In this document: positions 50,203 to 61,866 of the stretch, piece after piece
Position numbering within the stretch: position 1 is the stretch's first letter
How the letters are laid out: the number at the start of each line of letters is the position of its first letter
Source: Protopterus annectens
Taxonomy: Eukaryota > Chordata > Ceratodontiformes > Protopteridae
Direction: 5' to 3'
Length of the DNA: 64,000 bases
Assembly: GCF_019279795.1 (NCBI RefSeq)
Contig: NC_056725.1
Span: forward strand, 1,067,465,310-1,067,529,309
Notes under the pieces: model-generated
What the model saw: the letters and a program-made list of their open reading frames with translations, nothing else
What the model was told of the DNA's origin: nothing
The model's database searches: none
Made by a program: the position numbers and the translations under genes

Positions 50203-52199
50203 ATTATTCTAATTATGCAAACCAGTATTAATATCAATGTAACCATACTAGACAGAGCCCATCTATCAGTGTGAAATTTGTTGGGGCGGATATGATCTTC
50301 ATTTGGCTGCAAACTTTGATTTGTATATGGCATTCCATTTTTGAGATATTTGCATAATTATGAATACTATGCGTATACAGATGTTTAATGGACATATAAA
50401 TGTATATATGTGCCATGTGGTGCTAGTTATATACAACCTATTAGTTCATAGTTATTTAGCATTGTGAATACCTTTAGCTGATACCATGGAATCCCAAGTA
50501 AATACCCTCTGGCTGAAATTATTAATGTAATTATGAACAGATGACATCCACATATAATATTTTCAGGAAAAACTCATAATTTTGTGTTACCAAGTACCCT
50601 GCTCATCTGAGGAGCCATTCATGACCTATCTGCTGACTGGGCATGTGAAATTCTGAATCACAATCTGTCCAAATGCACAGTGACAGAGACATGTTCAGAA
50701 ATATAAATAATTATGCTAATATGCATATCTTATTATTGAACAAGTGGGAATATCAGCCCAGAGACTCATAATTAGTTTAACAAGTATCCCACTCATCTGA
50801 ATAGCCTAATTCCCTGCATTTACCACACCAGGAATTTCTATCAACAGTATGAGAGTCATACAGCAAGATCACATTGCCATGTGACCCTGGATAGGATAAT
50901 TTGAGTATCATAAAATGAGTGAATAAATGAACAGAATGCAATGCTTTGGAGGAGCCAGGATTTATATGAAAACAGACCTGAAGGATAGTAGGCTGTAGGT
51001 GCTGATGTCTACTCCAGAGTGTTACATTATGTTTATTGGTTTAGTGCTTACAGCTGCCCCCTCCAAACTGCAGGGTCTGGGGTTTGAATCCAGTTACGTT
51101 TTTTTTTTAGGTTTTGTGACTCAGAGGTTAGAACACTGATCTTGTCATCAAGGCCTCAGCTCTTTTTTTTTGGGGGGGGGGGGCTAAGCTCTTGAGTCAT
51201 TAACCTTGTAATCACCTATGAACCTACATAGTCAGTCATTTCTTATATGTCCATTATTCTATTCAGAGTCACATGGCAGTTGAATGCTATTTCAGTAAGT
51301 TACTACAACTATGAGCATATTCCATACATTCATATTATTACCAGGAAAAAAATTAATGTACATGCTGCCCTCAGACAGCAGGCCTGAACTTGGATGCAGA
51401 CACTTCCCCTTAGGCAGTGGGATCCAATCCACACTCTCACCACCTAAGGGGGGTGAGACCTTCATCCTATGCACATACATACAGTAACACTGATGTCAGG
51501 CAATGCTCACAGCCTTCACTTACCCATGTAATGGCTGTGTACTGTTAGCAGCACAGAGTCAAACCCATATTAAAACTCTTCTAACTCCTGGACTATCAAG
51601 GTAAGTGTTGAACCTAGAATATGAAAATACATGGCTAAGAACACAAGTGAATGGCATTATCTCACATATTGTTACTTGTTAATGTAACTAAGTAGAAGAT
51701 GGGTGATTTCTACAGCAATGACATCATTGTGTGACAGCAATGACTTATGTCAATAGATGCATTCATTGGCCTTATGCACCAAAGATTCACACATTACAAA
51801 AACCTTTAAGAAAGCAGTACAATTTCCAAAACAGCATAACAGACACATATATACTAAGCACTCAGTCAGCTATGTACCCTGGACATCAGATAAAAGACTT
51901 ATGTATCCATGAATCCAAAAGATAGAAAATCAAGGACATGGCATGGTTATCATAATTTGGTGTTGTCTGGGGGGGGGGGGTAGGAGGCCAAGGCTAACAG
52001 AAAAGGTAGTAAGTCCATGGGAGTAAGAAAGACAGGCAGTCAGAAATTTGGGTAAAGTATCAAATGAACACTGAGACTGAATGAGCTGTAACGCTCACAA
52101 CTGACTTGTGCAACTGATATATGTGTGTCTGTATGGGCACTCAGTGTGAAATATGTGTGTGAATGTCTGCAAGAGCATAGCCAAGCTCTGTGTTAGCTC
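50201..52199. other. Mostly unassigned sequence
   Basis: No gene supported. Contains homopolymer runs (T then about ten G at 51,163-51,183; ten G at 51,971-51,980) and a tRNA-like 'gggtttgaatcc' word at 51,072. 51,080-51,230 may be a degraded SINE. Confidence 0.3.
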
Positions 52200-54091
52200 T
52201 ACATCATTGTATGTCAAACATACATGGGTAAGCCATGCATGGTAGAGGTAACAGTTCATCATTGTCTCCAAGACCTTGAGAACTGGCTCTGCCAGGAGTT
52301 GTGCTGGTACATCCATACCCATAGTCAGTTGCACTGCTGCTACCTGAATATGACTGATGTCTGTTGGACAAGCTGTCCTTATGAGTATGCCTAGGAACAT
52401 GACCCCATGGTCTCCTACATCTGGGTGTGGACAACTCAATCACTGATGGAGCAGTGGAAGTAGTGTCATTATGGGACTGTGTTTGGGCATGGCCACATTA
52501 GCTAACATCAGTTGATGATGCTGACCTATGTCTATATGCATGCCATTCCCATTTTCAGCAGACATTTCATCACTGACACTGCCTGTTTCATTATATCATT
52601 CATCCAATCCAGTGAGTCAGCCACACAGTGGAGGCAGTCACACGTCAACCTGTGCCACATCTATAAACCTAAGCATACCCTCAGAGTTCCCATTGGAGTG
52701 TGCCTGTGCTTCTATGATGGCCCTAAGCATTGGTTAAGTGGCAAATAAAGATACACCAGGATCAGGTTGAAGGTGGATAGCAGGCCTCCTCCAAGCACCC
52801 CTAACAAGCCTTCTGCATGGCACCTCACCTAAACTTTGGCTATGGTCAGAGTCAACTGTCACTGAAGCCATAGTAACCACACTATCCTGATCAAGTGTGT
52901 TACCTTCCACCTGTCCAATATCTGAGGGTTCACTGGAATAGGTACGCATAGGCCTACTGGCTGTGTCTGATGGAAATATAGGGGATTGCTGTATGTCAAC
53001 CTCAGTGTCAAATTGAACCTCTACACTCCCTGACTTGTGCCTCTGTTTGGCTACCATCATCATCAGAGTCTGCCGATACTCTGACATCAGGTGGTAAGAG
53101 TCCTACACTTCCACTGACAGGATTACCTGTGATAGTAAGCAACAAACACAGGAATTAAATTACCTACACTAAAATTTAATATATGATAATAAACTAACCA
53201 TTATCATAGATGGTACAGCAATACACAATCTCATGACACACTCCTAACACATATGGATAAATGCATATTTCAGACAAATGGTCATTAATAATCAAATAAA
53301 AGTGTTTCCCTTACCATGTGATGATGAATCCACACTTGCTAGGGAGGATGATTCTGGTAGAACTGAAGTATGGTAAGGACACAATCATTACAATTGCAAT
53401 AACACAAGGGGACAGTAAATATACAATGTTTCCTATATGTCAATTAATAATACCTTTAACTGAAAATTGGCCGACACATCCACCCAAAGCCCATGTGTAA
53501 TGAACAAAAATGTGGCATTAACTCTAGCAAGTTTATGAATAGATTTAGCCAAAAACTAAATAAATAGATAAAAAACACATGAACTATTACTTACAGTATT
53601 TTACTATACAAGTAAATCTTACAAACGGAGATATGTAAGCTTACCTGGAAGCTCCTCCTGAGATGTATTGGTCTTCTCATAAACATCAGTACCAACATCA
53701 AACACATTGTTGTGCAGTTTCCATTGAGCTCTCTGGATCTCTGACAGTGGACAGAAACTATTCATTTTGTATCAGTGGCTGCTCGGTAGCAGTCCCCCCT
53801 AATAGCCAGCTGTTCACAGGCAAGTGCAGCTGTTCTCCTCCGGGCTGATGAAATCATATCAGTGACCCTATGATGTACCTGATCATAAGTTCTGGTGTGC
53901 CGCCCTACAACATATACGTCATTGACTATCTGGTTCCAAATCTGCATTCTGTCAGCCATATCCCCAAGTCTTCTCTCAACCAAAGTGGCACTGTGGTGCC
54001 TGAATGCCTGTACTAAAATGTAATTTTCCAAGTCACTGAAAGTGGGTTTACGTGGATTTGTACACCCGGGTGCCGTAATACTATGTGACAT
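52200..54091 (-). pseudogene. Harbinger Myb/SANT-like gene, two exons, decayed
   Basis: Second copy of the Harbinger accessory DNA-binding protein, diverged from the 19,097 gene. Exon 1 runs from the ATG at 54,091 to 53,645. The Myb/SANT domain contains 'FSDLENYILVQAFRHH', 'QIWNQIVNDVY' and 'RTYDQVHHRVTDMISSARRR'. A shift at the six-C run 53,794-53,799 leads into the frame ending 'TNTSQEELPG' and a strong donor (CCAG then GTAAGC). The intron is 518 bp. Exon 2 starts at 53,126 after CTATCACAG and reads 'NPVSGSVGLLPPDVRVSADS', then an acidic 'DDDGSQTEAQ'. A shift near 53,050 follows, then a degraded C-terminal helical block ('AIIEAQAHSNGNSEGML') near 52,700 and Ser/Gly-rich text to about 52,200. 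No partner transposase was found nearby. Confidence 0.8.
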
Positions 54092-54099
54092 AAAACAGA

Positions 54100-54796
54100 G
54101 AAGGATACAACACATAAGTATCACATAATGACATTCCTACTTATATACATAAACATATTATATTTTCAACATTAATCACTGAAGACAGACAGTTTAGTTA
54201 TTAAATGTTAAGATTATGTGGTTGCACCATATCACACTCACACATAAACTAATGTTTGCTCCAAAACAAGGAATACCAATGCAGTAATGTATTGTTTACC
54301 AGGGACAGAACAGGATGACTACACAATTTCAAGAGGAAACCTCTTGAAACACAGCTTTTGTTGTGGCAAGTTGGCAACACACAAATGGTGCTTGGCTCCC
54401 CCCACCACCAAAACAACAGGCACATGATAGTTTGTACAAACCAAGGAATACCACATAATTAAATTGTTCTAAATGCTTTCAACTTAATTCTCATAAAATA
54501 TGTGTGCACATTTACAGCAGAAAAGTCCATTTTATAAGATTGCCAGTCACCTCTCACTGTGCCCAGTACTTTTAGAGGTTTCTACTGGCATCTTGGAAGC
54601 CTAACCCTCTATGTCAATGACAATATAGTACATTACATTTCCCTGAAATAACATAAAAAGATTGTAAGATAACCAGATGTAACAATAACACTTGTGATGA
54701 AAGTTATTAAGGGCTGTCTATCAGACAAAGTAAAATGTCTGCCAAAAATGCCTATGCCAACAGTGAACTATAACAAGTGCAGACAGATAAAGTTCC

Positions 54797-54800
<4 letters not shown>
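54100..54800. other. Spacer, no feature
   Basis: No gene or repeat recognised upstream of the Myb gene; its 5' end and terminus could lie here. Confidence 0.3.

Positions 54801-54805
<5 letters not shown>

Positions 54806-54856
<51 letters not shown>
54806..54856. repeat. (AT)n microsatellite
   Basis: TA run of about 25 units. Confidence 0.95.
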
Positions 54857-54859
<3 letters not shown>

Positions 54860-54860
<1 letters not shown>

Positions 54861-56055
54861 TTTTTGGTTTGTAACATGTTAACACATCTAGCAAGTACTT
54901 GAAAAATACAATCATACCTTAGCAAGATCAAAAGCCTTCTGTCCAGATAAATCAAAATGAATATCAATCTTCTGTGTTCTCTACATACACAACTCTTCCC
55001 ACCTTCAAGTTTCCTATCTACACAGCTACCTTTTCCTAATGTAGATGCAGGCCTCTGAGTACGATGAAGATGCAAATGGTGTGTGAAGTCATTAGAATTG
55101 CTGAATCTCAAATGTCTGACTTTGTGTAGCAGGTGTAAACATTGTGTAGGCACTAAATTAGTGTTAATTGCTAATGGATTGCAACTGTGAATGATTAGTG
55201 TAAAGGAGAAGGAAGACACAACAGCAATTCAGATGACATTACTTGCAGTGGTTGTGTCACTCAAGATACTCTTACAAAGTGTAGAAGTAACTGTAGCAAT
55301 CTTTTAAATGGAAGTGAACATCACACATTTCTCATTTTAGTTCACTAATAGCCAAATTCTACTCCCATTGCTGAAAACTGTATTTTACTGTTATGTCATT
55401 TTACTAAACATTTTAATGATATTGATACAAAATTTCCTATAGACTGCACATCTGAGAGTACAGCACATATAAGAGAAGAATGAATACAATACAAAGAGAA
55501 GGCAGAGCTGCATTGATGCAAGCAAAATTCATAAATGGTTTTGTGATCACTCATTGCATTAAATATGTAATCTACACATTGACAAACTGAGTGTGCACAT
55601 GTATATGTCTTGTTAATCCTGTCGATGAAATGGGGCTTGCTTATATGAACAATGATTTGCATTACTGCTGCAAAGTTGTTTCATGGCAAAAGGAAATGAC
55701 ACCTCTACTGCGTTTTTTAGTTTAATTACTCTGACAGTTCAAATACAGACTTGTGTAAAAATCTACAAGGTGTGTTAAAAGGTATTTTGTAATGTTGTTT
55801 ATTTTTCCCCTTTTTTATATTAATATTTGCTTGACTCGTAGCTTAGTGCAAATATGATCAAATGGCAAAATAAATTAAAATTAATTTAAGTTGCTTCTAT
55901 GATAAAGGCAGTATAAATTAAAGCTGTGAATCAAGTGTGTGTGCAGCATACCTGGGAAACATGATGAAAACCCAGCACATACTATATGTAGAACAAGGAT
56001 CAAGTTTCAAGTCCCACATTTATCTTTTGGTGATGAAAACTAATAAGCACTTTTT
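54860..56055. other. Unique AT-rich sequence, no gene
   Basis: Low repeat content, no long frame with recognisable motifs. Composition resembles the 2.6-4.75 kb block. Confidence 0.35.
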
Positions 56056-56057
56056 TT

Positions 56058-56065
56058 TACAATAA

Positions 56066-56106
<41 letters not shown>
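56058..56106. repeat. (AAT)n microsatellite
   Basis: AAT trinucleotide run with one AAAAAT interruption. Confidence 0.95.
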
Positions 56107-56107
<1 letters not shown>

Positions 56108-56149
56108 ATGTTGAGCTTTGTTAATATACTTTTGTACATTGCTTGCCTC

Positions 56150-56490
56150 TGTGCAAACACAGTGTAATGTTCCAGACAACAAGCAGACATTGTTAATTTC
56201 ATAAAAGATACATTATTATATCTTTTGCTTTTTATCTCACAAAGACAGTAAGTGGCATTGCGTGGTGGTCAGCAAGTTTCCACAAGACCTGCAGCTCCAG
56301 AACACCTGCAGACAATAGGCAGAAATTGTCAGTTTTAAAAAGGATACATCATTGCATCTTTTACTGACCATTATGCAAATATGCTAAGCAATGTTGTGTG
56401 GTAGTCAGAAGCTGTCACAACACCTGCAGGTCCAGAACCCTTGCAGACAACAAGCACGCATTGTCAATTTAAAAAACGATACATTGTAAC
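56150..56490. repeat. 136-bp tandem repeat, about 2.6 units
   Basis: The word 'gacaacaagcagacattgtt' and its variants occur at 56,175, 56,311 and 56,446. They are followed by 'aaaagatacatt' and preceded by 'cctgcagctccagaacacct'-like text. Period 135-136 bp. Confidence 0.85.
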
Positions 56491-56585
56491 ATGTGGTCTT
56501 CCACCTTACCAACACTCTAAGCAGCAATATGCAGAGGTCAATACACATACATAGTAATGAATGTGAAAATATATGGCTGTCACCT

Positions 56586-57130
56586 AGTTCCTCCTGCAAC
56601 AACAGGTACAACACAGGTGAGCCAGGGTTCTAATCTAACAAACTCAAAGGTTTTATTAATACTATTACACTTTACTTCATAGAAAAAAATTACAATAGAA
56701 AAATAATTAGAAATACAAATAACTATGTATAGCAGGTCCATTGAGCATACACAGGATATCATATATATTAAATGTTTCACTGTGCGTGTCAGTACAATTA
56801 TGGTTCTACAATTAAACATTTATTTTCTGAACTTTCATTTCACGCACATGCATGAGTAAATACCTCTTTAATGTGTATGTATAACTAATGAGCATGTCTG
56901 ACAAACAAGTTTCTCAGTTGCAATGAGCACTCTGCTCGGTAATGACTTTAAAAAATGCACCTGATGTCCACCCTTCCCTGTGGCGACTGGTATAAGTTAA
57001 CACCAGCAATGCAGGTAAGCCAGGGTTCTAATCTATCACATTCCAGTTTTAATAATTATTGTCCAGTCAATTTTAAAAACTAAAGAACAATATAGAAATA
57101 ATTATATATAACAATAACTATGTATAACAC
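56586..57130. repeat. Direct repeat pair, about 410 bp apart
   Basis: 'gccagggttctaatctaaca' with 'ttttattaatactatt' and 'aactatgtata' at 56,610-56,735 recurs as 'gccagggttctaatctatca' with 'ttttaataattatt' and 'aactatgtata' at 57,018-57,126. The right copy abuts the Penelope target duplication. Confidence 0.75.
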
Positions 57131-57139
57131 TTGACATCA

Positions 57140-57155
57140 TTTGAATTATATATGT
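57140..57155. repeat. Candidate target-site duplication, left
   Basis: The 16-bp word TTTGAATTATATATGT occurs here and at 61,934-61,949 in the same orientation, bracketing the whole inverted Penelope structure. Confidence 0.5.
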
Positions 57156-57588
57156 ATAAAAAACACTGCTAAGGTATGGCTCCAGAACTCACAAATGTCA
57201 ATGCATAAGTCCAAAAGCATAAAAAATACTAGTAAGGTAAGGCTCCAGATCTCACAAACTTCAATCCATCAATAGAAACTTTCTGGCAGTACTGTCTTTA
57301 TTGCAACACAAGCGCTTTCACAATCAGCTTCATCAGGTGTATAAGCATACAATACAAACACACACCTTTATATCTTACTTCTAAATCACATGACCTTCAT
57401 CAATTAACATTTAAAAAGATATTATTTATTACTAACTGTATATAAAAGATTTTAATTTCTAAACAAAGTATAACATAATTTATAATACTTTCACAATGTA
57501 AAAAAAGAAATCAATATTAAAAACAAAAACAACTAAATAATAAAAAATAAAATAATAAAAATAATAAAAATAACAAAAAACAGAGAGC

Positions 57589-58353
57589 CTATCTGTGTAA
57601 AGCTCTTTTTCCAAGTACAGGTTTCATGGGCACACAATCATTAAGGCCATGTCCATAATTTGCTCTAAGCATCACAATCCATTTTGCTTCCATTTCTTCT
57701 GTTCTTGCCTTAACATCCCCTCTCCTCATGTTCACATATGTCCTACAAACAACCATAAACTGAAAGCGATGCTGATCACCCATATTTGAGACATGTTTCG
57801 CTAAGGCATTAACACTAGAGCCTTTCCTTATATAATAAACATGCTCTCTAATTATTTCCTTTAATGTCCGGTCCGTTTTGCCTACATAAAATTTGTTACA
57901 AACCAAGCAGCTAGCAAGATAAACTACGTGTGCAGTCTCACAGGTAGCACTGACCCTAATATCAAAAATTTGTCCTGTATCTGGATGTTTAAAGAATATA
58001 TCTTTGCTGATATACTTACATTGTGCACATTTACCACATGATTTAGTCCCATGATCTGAATTACTAAGAACCTTACTTTTTGGTGTGCAGAGCCTTCTCT
58101 TCAAATATTTCTTATTTTTAAACATGAACTGAGGTATATGTCCTACTATATCACTAATCTGAGTATCTGTTACCAATATTTTCCAGTGTTCATTTATAAT
58201 ATCTGTATATTTCCTAACATCCATTGAATAAGGTATACAGACCTTAAGTTTATTTTCATTCTTATGTTCTTTTTTATCAGGTCTCTCTGAAAAATAAGGC
58301 TTAGCTCTTGTATCCCTTAGTTGCTTAGTAACCATAAGGCTATTTTGAATTAA
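57589..58353 (-). pseudogene. Penelope-like element: linker and GIY-YIG endonuclease
   Basis: C-terminal part of the Penelope-like protein, whose GIY-YIG nuclease nicks the target for reverse transcription. The open frame gives a linker, a Cys-rich motif 'SCGKCAQCKYI' typical of these elements, then 'VVYLASCLVCNKFYVGKT' (the GIY-YIG pair in diverged form), a His in 'NALAKHVSNMGDQH' and a Glu in 'RTEEMEAKWIVMLR'. The stop is at 57,589. Upstream, the first residues of the frame come from the tail of the inserted CR1, so the gene is cut off from its RT. Confidence 0.9.
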
Positions 58354-60765
58354 TAGTTTCATAGTTTCATAGTATAATACTAGGCTATCCACCCTGGGGC
58401 ATTTGTAAGCCTAGCCATAGTGATGTGGCTTTTGCCACCCCATGAAATGGTACAAAAATGTACAGAATAAATCTAGAATACTGTGCCTCTGTCTAGTAGT
58501 GACACAATGAAGGTCCCCTTATATAATAGAATTAGTTTACTGTGCTCCTGTCAAGCAGTGACACAGATGTGACCCCTGGGGTAAACTTTCGATCTCCCAT
58601 CCACTCATCAAGATTTCTCTTGAAGAGAGTCAGTGAGGGGCTCTGCCTAATATGAACTGGGATCCTGTTCCAGAGCATGGAAAGCCTCTGGGTTATGAAT
58701 CTATCCCTCCAGCATGTCCTATTCATACTTGTGCCGAGGTTTAAGTCTTTAGCTCTCGTGGTCCTGATGGATTTGGATTTTTTGAGGTGGAGCATGTCCA
58801 TCAAACCCTGATTGGACATGGCCTTGTACGTCAGGCAGAGATCACCCCTGAGCAGGCGGTATGCCACTGAATAGAGATGAAGTTTCTTTAGTCTGGCTGA
58901 ATAAGACATATGTTGGAGACCCTTGATCCTTTTGGTGATGTACTTCTGTGGTCTCTCCAGCTGTTGCAAGTGCCGGGTGAGGTACATACCAAATGGGGCA
59001 TTGTACTCAATCATGGGTCTGATGAGGGAGGAATATAGGGGTACAATCACATCCTTGGATCTGGATGTGAATCCCTTCATGATGAGGTGTGCAAGGTAGA
59101 ATGTTTTTTTAACCACTTTGGCAACGTGGGTGTCAAATGAGAGGTCGCTGTCTACTTGGGTCCCCAGGTCTCTGATTACTTTTTCCGTACTCAGTGGGTT
59201 GCTGTCTATGTGATAATTTGTGGGTACTTTGTTTTTTCCAAAAGGGATGACTATACATTTTTTGGCATTTAGTTTAAGGCCATGACTACGGCACCAGTTG
59301 TCCGTTTCAGTGAGGCCTTTTTGTAGGATGTGTGTGTCTGCTGGTGTATTGACTATGGCTCCTAGTTTACAGTCATCTGCAAACTTTGTCAGCCACAGCC
59401 CTCCCATGTTTGCTTTAACATCTGAGAAATAAATGCCGAACAAGAGGGGTCCCAGGACAGATCCCTGTGGGACACCACTTGTGACCGGCTTTGAGTCTGA
59501 CATTGCTCCAGCGATTTTAACTTTATGGGTTCTGTCCTTTAGCCAGTTTGCAACCCATCTAGTGACATAGGGGTTTACTTTTAAGCGGTTTAGCTTATCT
59601 ATGATGCCTGAGTGGGGTATTATGTCGAAGGCTTTAGCCAAGTCCAGGTATGCTGTATGGACTGCTTTGCCCTCATCAATGGCTTTAGTGACTGTTTTGA
59701 AAAAGTCAACCAGATTTAAAAGGCAGGATCTGCCCTTCACAAAGCCGAACTGGGTGGGGTCAAGTGTCTGTAGGTCCCCTATGTCTCTGTTTATGAGTTC
59801 CATAATGATTCTTTCCATGGCTTTGCAGACCAGGCTAGTTAAGCTTATGGGGCGGTAGTTTCCAGGGTCTGTAGAGGCACCCCCCTTGTGGAGTGGGACC
59901 ACTGTTGCTGTATGCCAGTGTACAGGTACATATCCCGAAGTAAGGCTAAGGTTAAATAGCATTTTTATGTGTGGGTTTAGCTCCTCTTGGAGTTCACGTA
60001 ACACGCACCACGGGATACTGTCAGGTCCCATTGATGCTGTGTTTTTTGCTTTGTTTAGGGCGGTTCTCACTTGGACATCTGAGATGACAGGGAGATTACA
60101 TTCAGCTGGGATAAGTATTTCTTCTTTTGGGGGTGAAGGAGGCGAGAAATTTGCACTGAACCTGTCAGCCAGAATGTTAGCAATATCTGTGGGTTCAGTG
60201 TATTTTTTGTTGTTGTGAACCAACTCTGAGCATATCTGAGGGTTTCCGTCCAGGTTTCTAACATAGCTGAAGAAGGCTTTGTGGTTATCTTTAGTGTCCT
60301 TAGTGATTTTTCTCTCAAAGTTTGCCTTGGATGTTTTTATGAGAGAACGTAGTTTTCTGCTAATGTTGATCAGAGACATCTTCCCTTCATGGGATTTCGC
60401 TCTGACGTGCAGTAGCTTCCTTCTTTTGTTATACAATTTGTTTATGGCTGAGGTCCACCAGACAGGACACTTACATTTGGTGGAGAGGGACTTGGATTTG
60501 TTTGGGATTGCATGATCCATGCATTCTTGGATATGTCCATAGGAAGCATTTGTGAAGGATTCGGCATTGCCAGATGTGGTATCCACTGGCACAGTGGGCT
60601 TAAAGGATACCATCTCCTTCTTAAGAAGAGTGAAGTCTGCTTTTGAGAAGTTTTTCACTGTGGTCTTTTGTGCTGGGGGTGGAGGTGGGATATGTATATC
60701 CAGGGTGATTAGTTTGTGGTTAGATCTCACTAGTGAGGGGTATACTTCCGGTGTGGAGCATTTTC
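58354..60765 (-). mobile_element. Young 5'-truncated CR1 LINE inside the Penelope-like element
   Basis: The 3' end at left carries two copies of an ATGAAACT word, a variant of the family tail. The 5' edge at about 60,765 begins in the middle of the endonuclease ('CSTPEVYPSLV'). The Penelope frame reads 'HELSERGYEN' on one side and resumes 'LIQNSLMVTKQLRDTRAKPY' on the other, so the insertion split a continuous reading frame. Confidence 0.92.
58532..60730 (-). CDS. CR1 ORF2 reverse transcriptase, intact 732-codon frame (N-terminus missing)
   Basis: Uninterrupted frame covering the very end of the endonuclease (residues 1-15; the final catalytic motif reads SNH rather than the SDH of the sister copy), the linker (15-230), the RT fingers and palm, and the C-terminal region. 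RT motifs: 'SMGPDSIPWCVL' (233-244), 'PLHKGGASTDPGNYRPISLT' (279-298), 'AYLDLAKAFD' (360-369, first catalytic Asp), 'GVPQGSVLGPLLFGIYFSD' (419-437) and 'FADDC' (450-454, catalytic Asp pair). The conserved end 'NRTCWRDRFITQRLSMLWN' is present. The absence of any stop shows a recent insertion. It lacks ORF1 and most of the endonuclease, so it is not autonomous. The ATG used is simply the first in frame. Confidence 0.93.
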   Translation of the reverse strand: MRSNHKLITLDIHIPPPPPAQKTTVKNFSKADFTLLKKEMVSFKPTVPVDTTSGNAESFTNASYGHIQECMDHAIPNKSKSLSTKCKCPVWWTSAINKLYNKRRKLLHVRAKSHEGKMSLINISRKLRSLIKTSKANFERKITKDTKDNHKAFFSYVRNLDGNPQICSELVHNNKKYTEPTDIANILADRFSANFSPPSPPKEEILIPAECNLPVISDVQVRTALNKAKNTASMGPDSIPWCVLRELQEELNPHIKMLFNLSLTSGYVPVHWHTATVVPLHKGGASTDPGNYRPISLTSLVCKAMERIIMELINRDIGDLQTLDPTQFGFVKGRSCLLNLVDFFKTVTKAIDEGKAVHTAYLDLAKAFDIIPHSGIIDKLNRLKVNPYVTRWVANWLKDRTHKVKIAGAMSDSKPVTSGVPQGSVLGPLLFGIYFSDVKANMGGLWLTKFADDCKLGAIVNTPADTHILQKGLTETDNWCRSHGLKLNAKKCIVIPFGKNKVPTNYHIDSNPLSTEKVIRDLGTQVDSDLSFDTHVAKVVKKTFYLAHLIMKGFTSRSKDVIVPLYSSLIRPMIEYNAPFGMYLTRHLQQLERPQKYITKRIKGLQHMSYSARLKKLHLYSVAYRLLRGDLCLTYKAMSNQGLMDMLHLKKSKSIRTTRAKDLNLGTSMNRTCWRDRFITQRLSMLWNRIPVHIRQSPSLTLFKRNLDEWMGDRKFTPGVTSVSLLDRSTVN

Positions 60766-61158
60766 ATAACCCCTTTCTGAGAGTTCATGACCAGTCGTGA
60801 TCATTTGCTTCTCATAGTCATCATTCTTGACACTAAGTCTGGAAGCTCTCAGAAACTGGTTTTGAGCCACGTTCTTAAAAATATATTTAGGATGCATACA
60901 ATCTTTGTATAAAAGTTTATTTACATGACATTCTTTCCTATATAATCTAGTGGTAATACTACCTGTATCATCCTTCTCTACAAAAACATCTAAAAAACTA
61001 ATACCTGTACTTGAATAATTCAATGTAAATTTTAAAAATTCTGATGATTCATTAATGTATTTAACAAAATCAAATAATTGTGTTGTAGTCCCTTTCCATA
61101 AAAGAAAAAGGTCATCAACAAGCCTTCTGTAAAATAAAATCAAACTACTAACAAACAT
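60765..61158 (-). pseudogene. Penelope-like element: C-terminal RT segment
   Basis: The frame reads 'YRRLVDDLFLLWKG', equivalent to the YIDD-type catalytic motif of Penelope RTs, then 'TGISFLDVFV', 'RLYRKECHVNKLLY' and 'HELSERGYEN' (the RGY motif of the thumb). It begins right at the inverted-arm junction near 61,155, so the earlier RT motifs and N-terminus are absent. The last eight codons of the open frame are CR1 sequence. Confidence 0.88.
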
Positions 61159-61866
61159 TAAAGGAAAGAATTAGAGAGAATGTTTATCATATAAGGAAAG
61201 GCTCTAGTGTTAATGCCTTAGCGAAACATGTCTCAAATATGGGTGATCAGCATCACTTTCAGTTTATGATTGTTTGTAGGACATATGTGAACATGAGGAG
61301 AGGGGATGTTAAGGCAAGAACAGAAGAAATGGAAGCAAAATGGATTGTGATGCTTAGAGCAAATTATGGACATGGGCTTAATGATTGTGTGCCCATGAAA
61401 CCTGTACTTGGAAAAAGAGCTTTACACAGATAGGCTCTCTGTTTTTTGTTATTTTGATTATTTTTCATTATTTTATTTTTTATTATTTAGTTGTTTTTGT
61501 TTTTAATATTGATTTCTTTTTTTGCATTGTGAACGTATTATATTGTTATGTTATACTTTGTTTAGAAATGAAAATCTTTTATATACAGTTAGTAATAAAT
61601 AATATCTTTTTAAATGTTAATTGATGAAGGTCATGTGATTTAGAAGTGCGATATAAAGGTGTGTGTTTGTATTGTATGCTTATACACCTGATGAAGCTGA
61701 TTGTGAAAGCGCTTGTGTTGCAATAAAGACAATACTGCCAGAAAGTTTCTATTGATGGATTGAAGTTTGTGAGATCTGGAGCCTTACCTTACTAGTATTT
61801 TTTATGCTTTTGGACTTATGCATTGACGTTTGTGAGTTCTGGAGCCATACCTTAGCAGTGTTTTTT
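61155..61866 (+). repeat. Penelope-like inverted arm (pseudo-LTR)
   Basis: Plus-strand copy of the last 90 codons of the GIY-YIG part (61,158-61,433, open, ending at the same stop as the left arm) plus the 3' UTR. The UTR contains a GAAGCTGATTGTGAAAGCGC word and an AATAAAG polyadenylation-like signal near 61,721. It ends in two tandem 62-bp units, each with 'ctggagcc' and 'ttacctta/ataccttag'. Confidence 0.9.

Larger units (their letters stand above)
57158..61866 (-). mobile_element. Penelope-like element with inverted terminal arms, interrupted by CR1
   Basis: Left arm 57,158-57,867 and right arm 61,155-61,866 are inverted copies about 710 bp long and nearly identical by eye. Each arm carries the end of the GIY-YIG coding part, the 3' UTR and a 62-bp tandem repeat. 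The main body is minus-strand and 5'-truncated: RT C-terminus (60,765-61,158), CR1 insertion (58,354-60,765), GIY-YIG part (57,589-58,353). Inverted or tandem partial copies are characteristic of Penelope-like elements (pseudo-LTRs). Confidence 0.88.
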
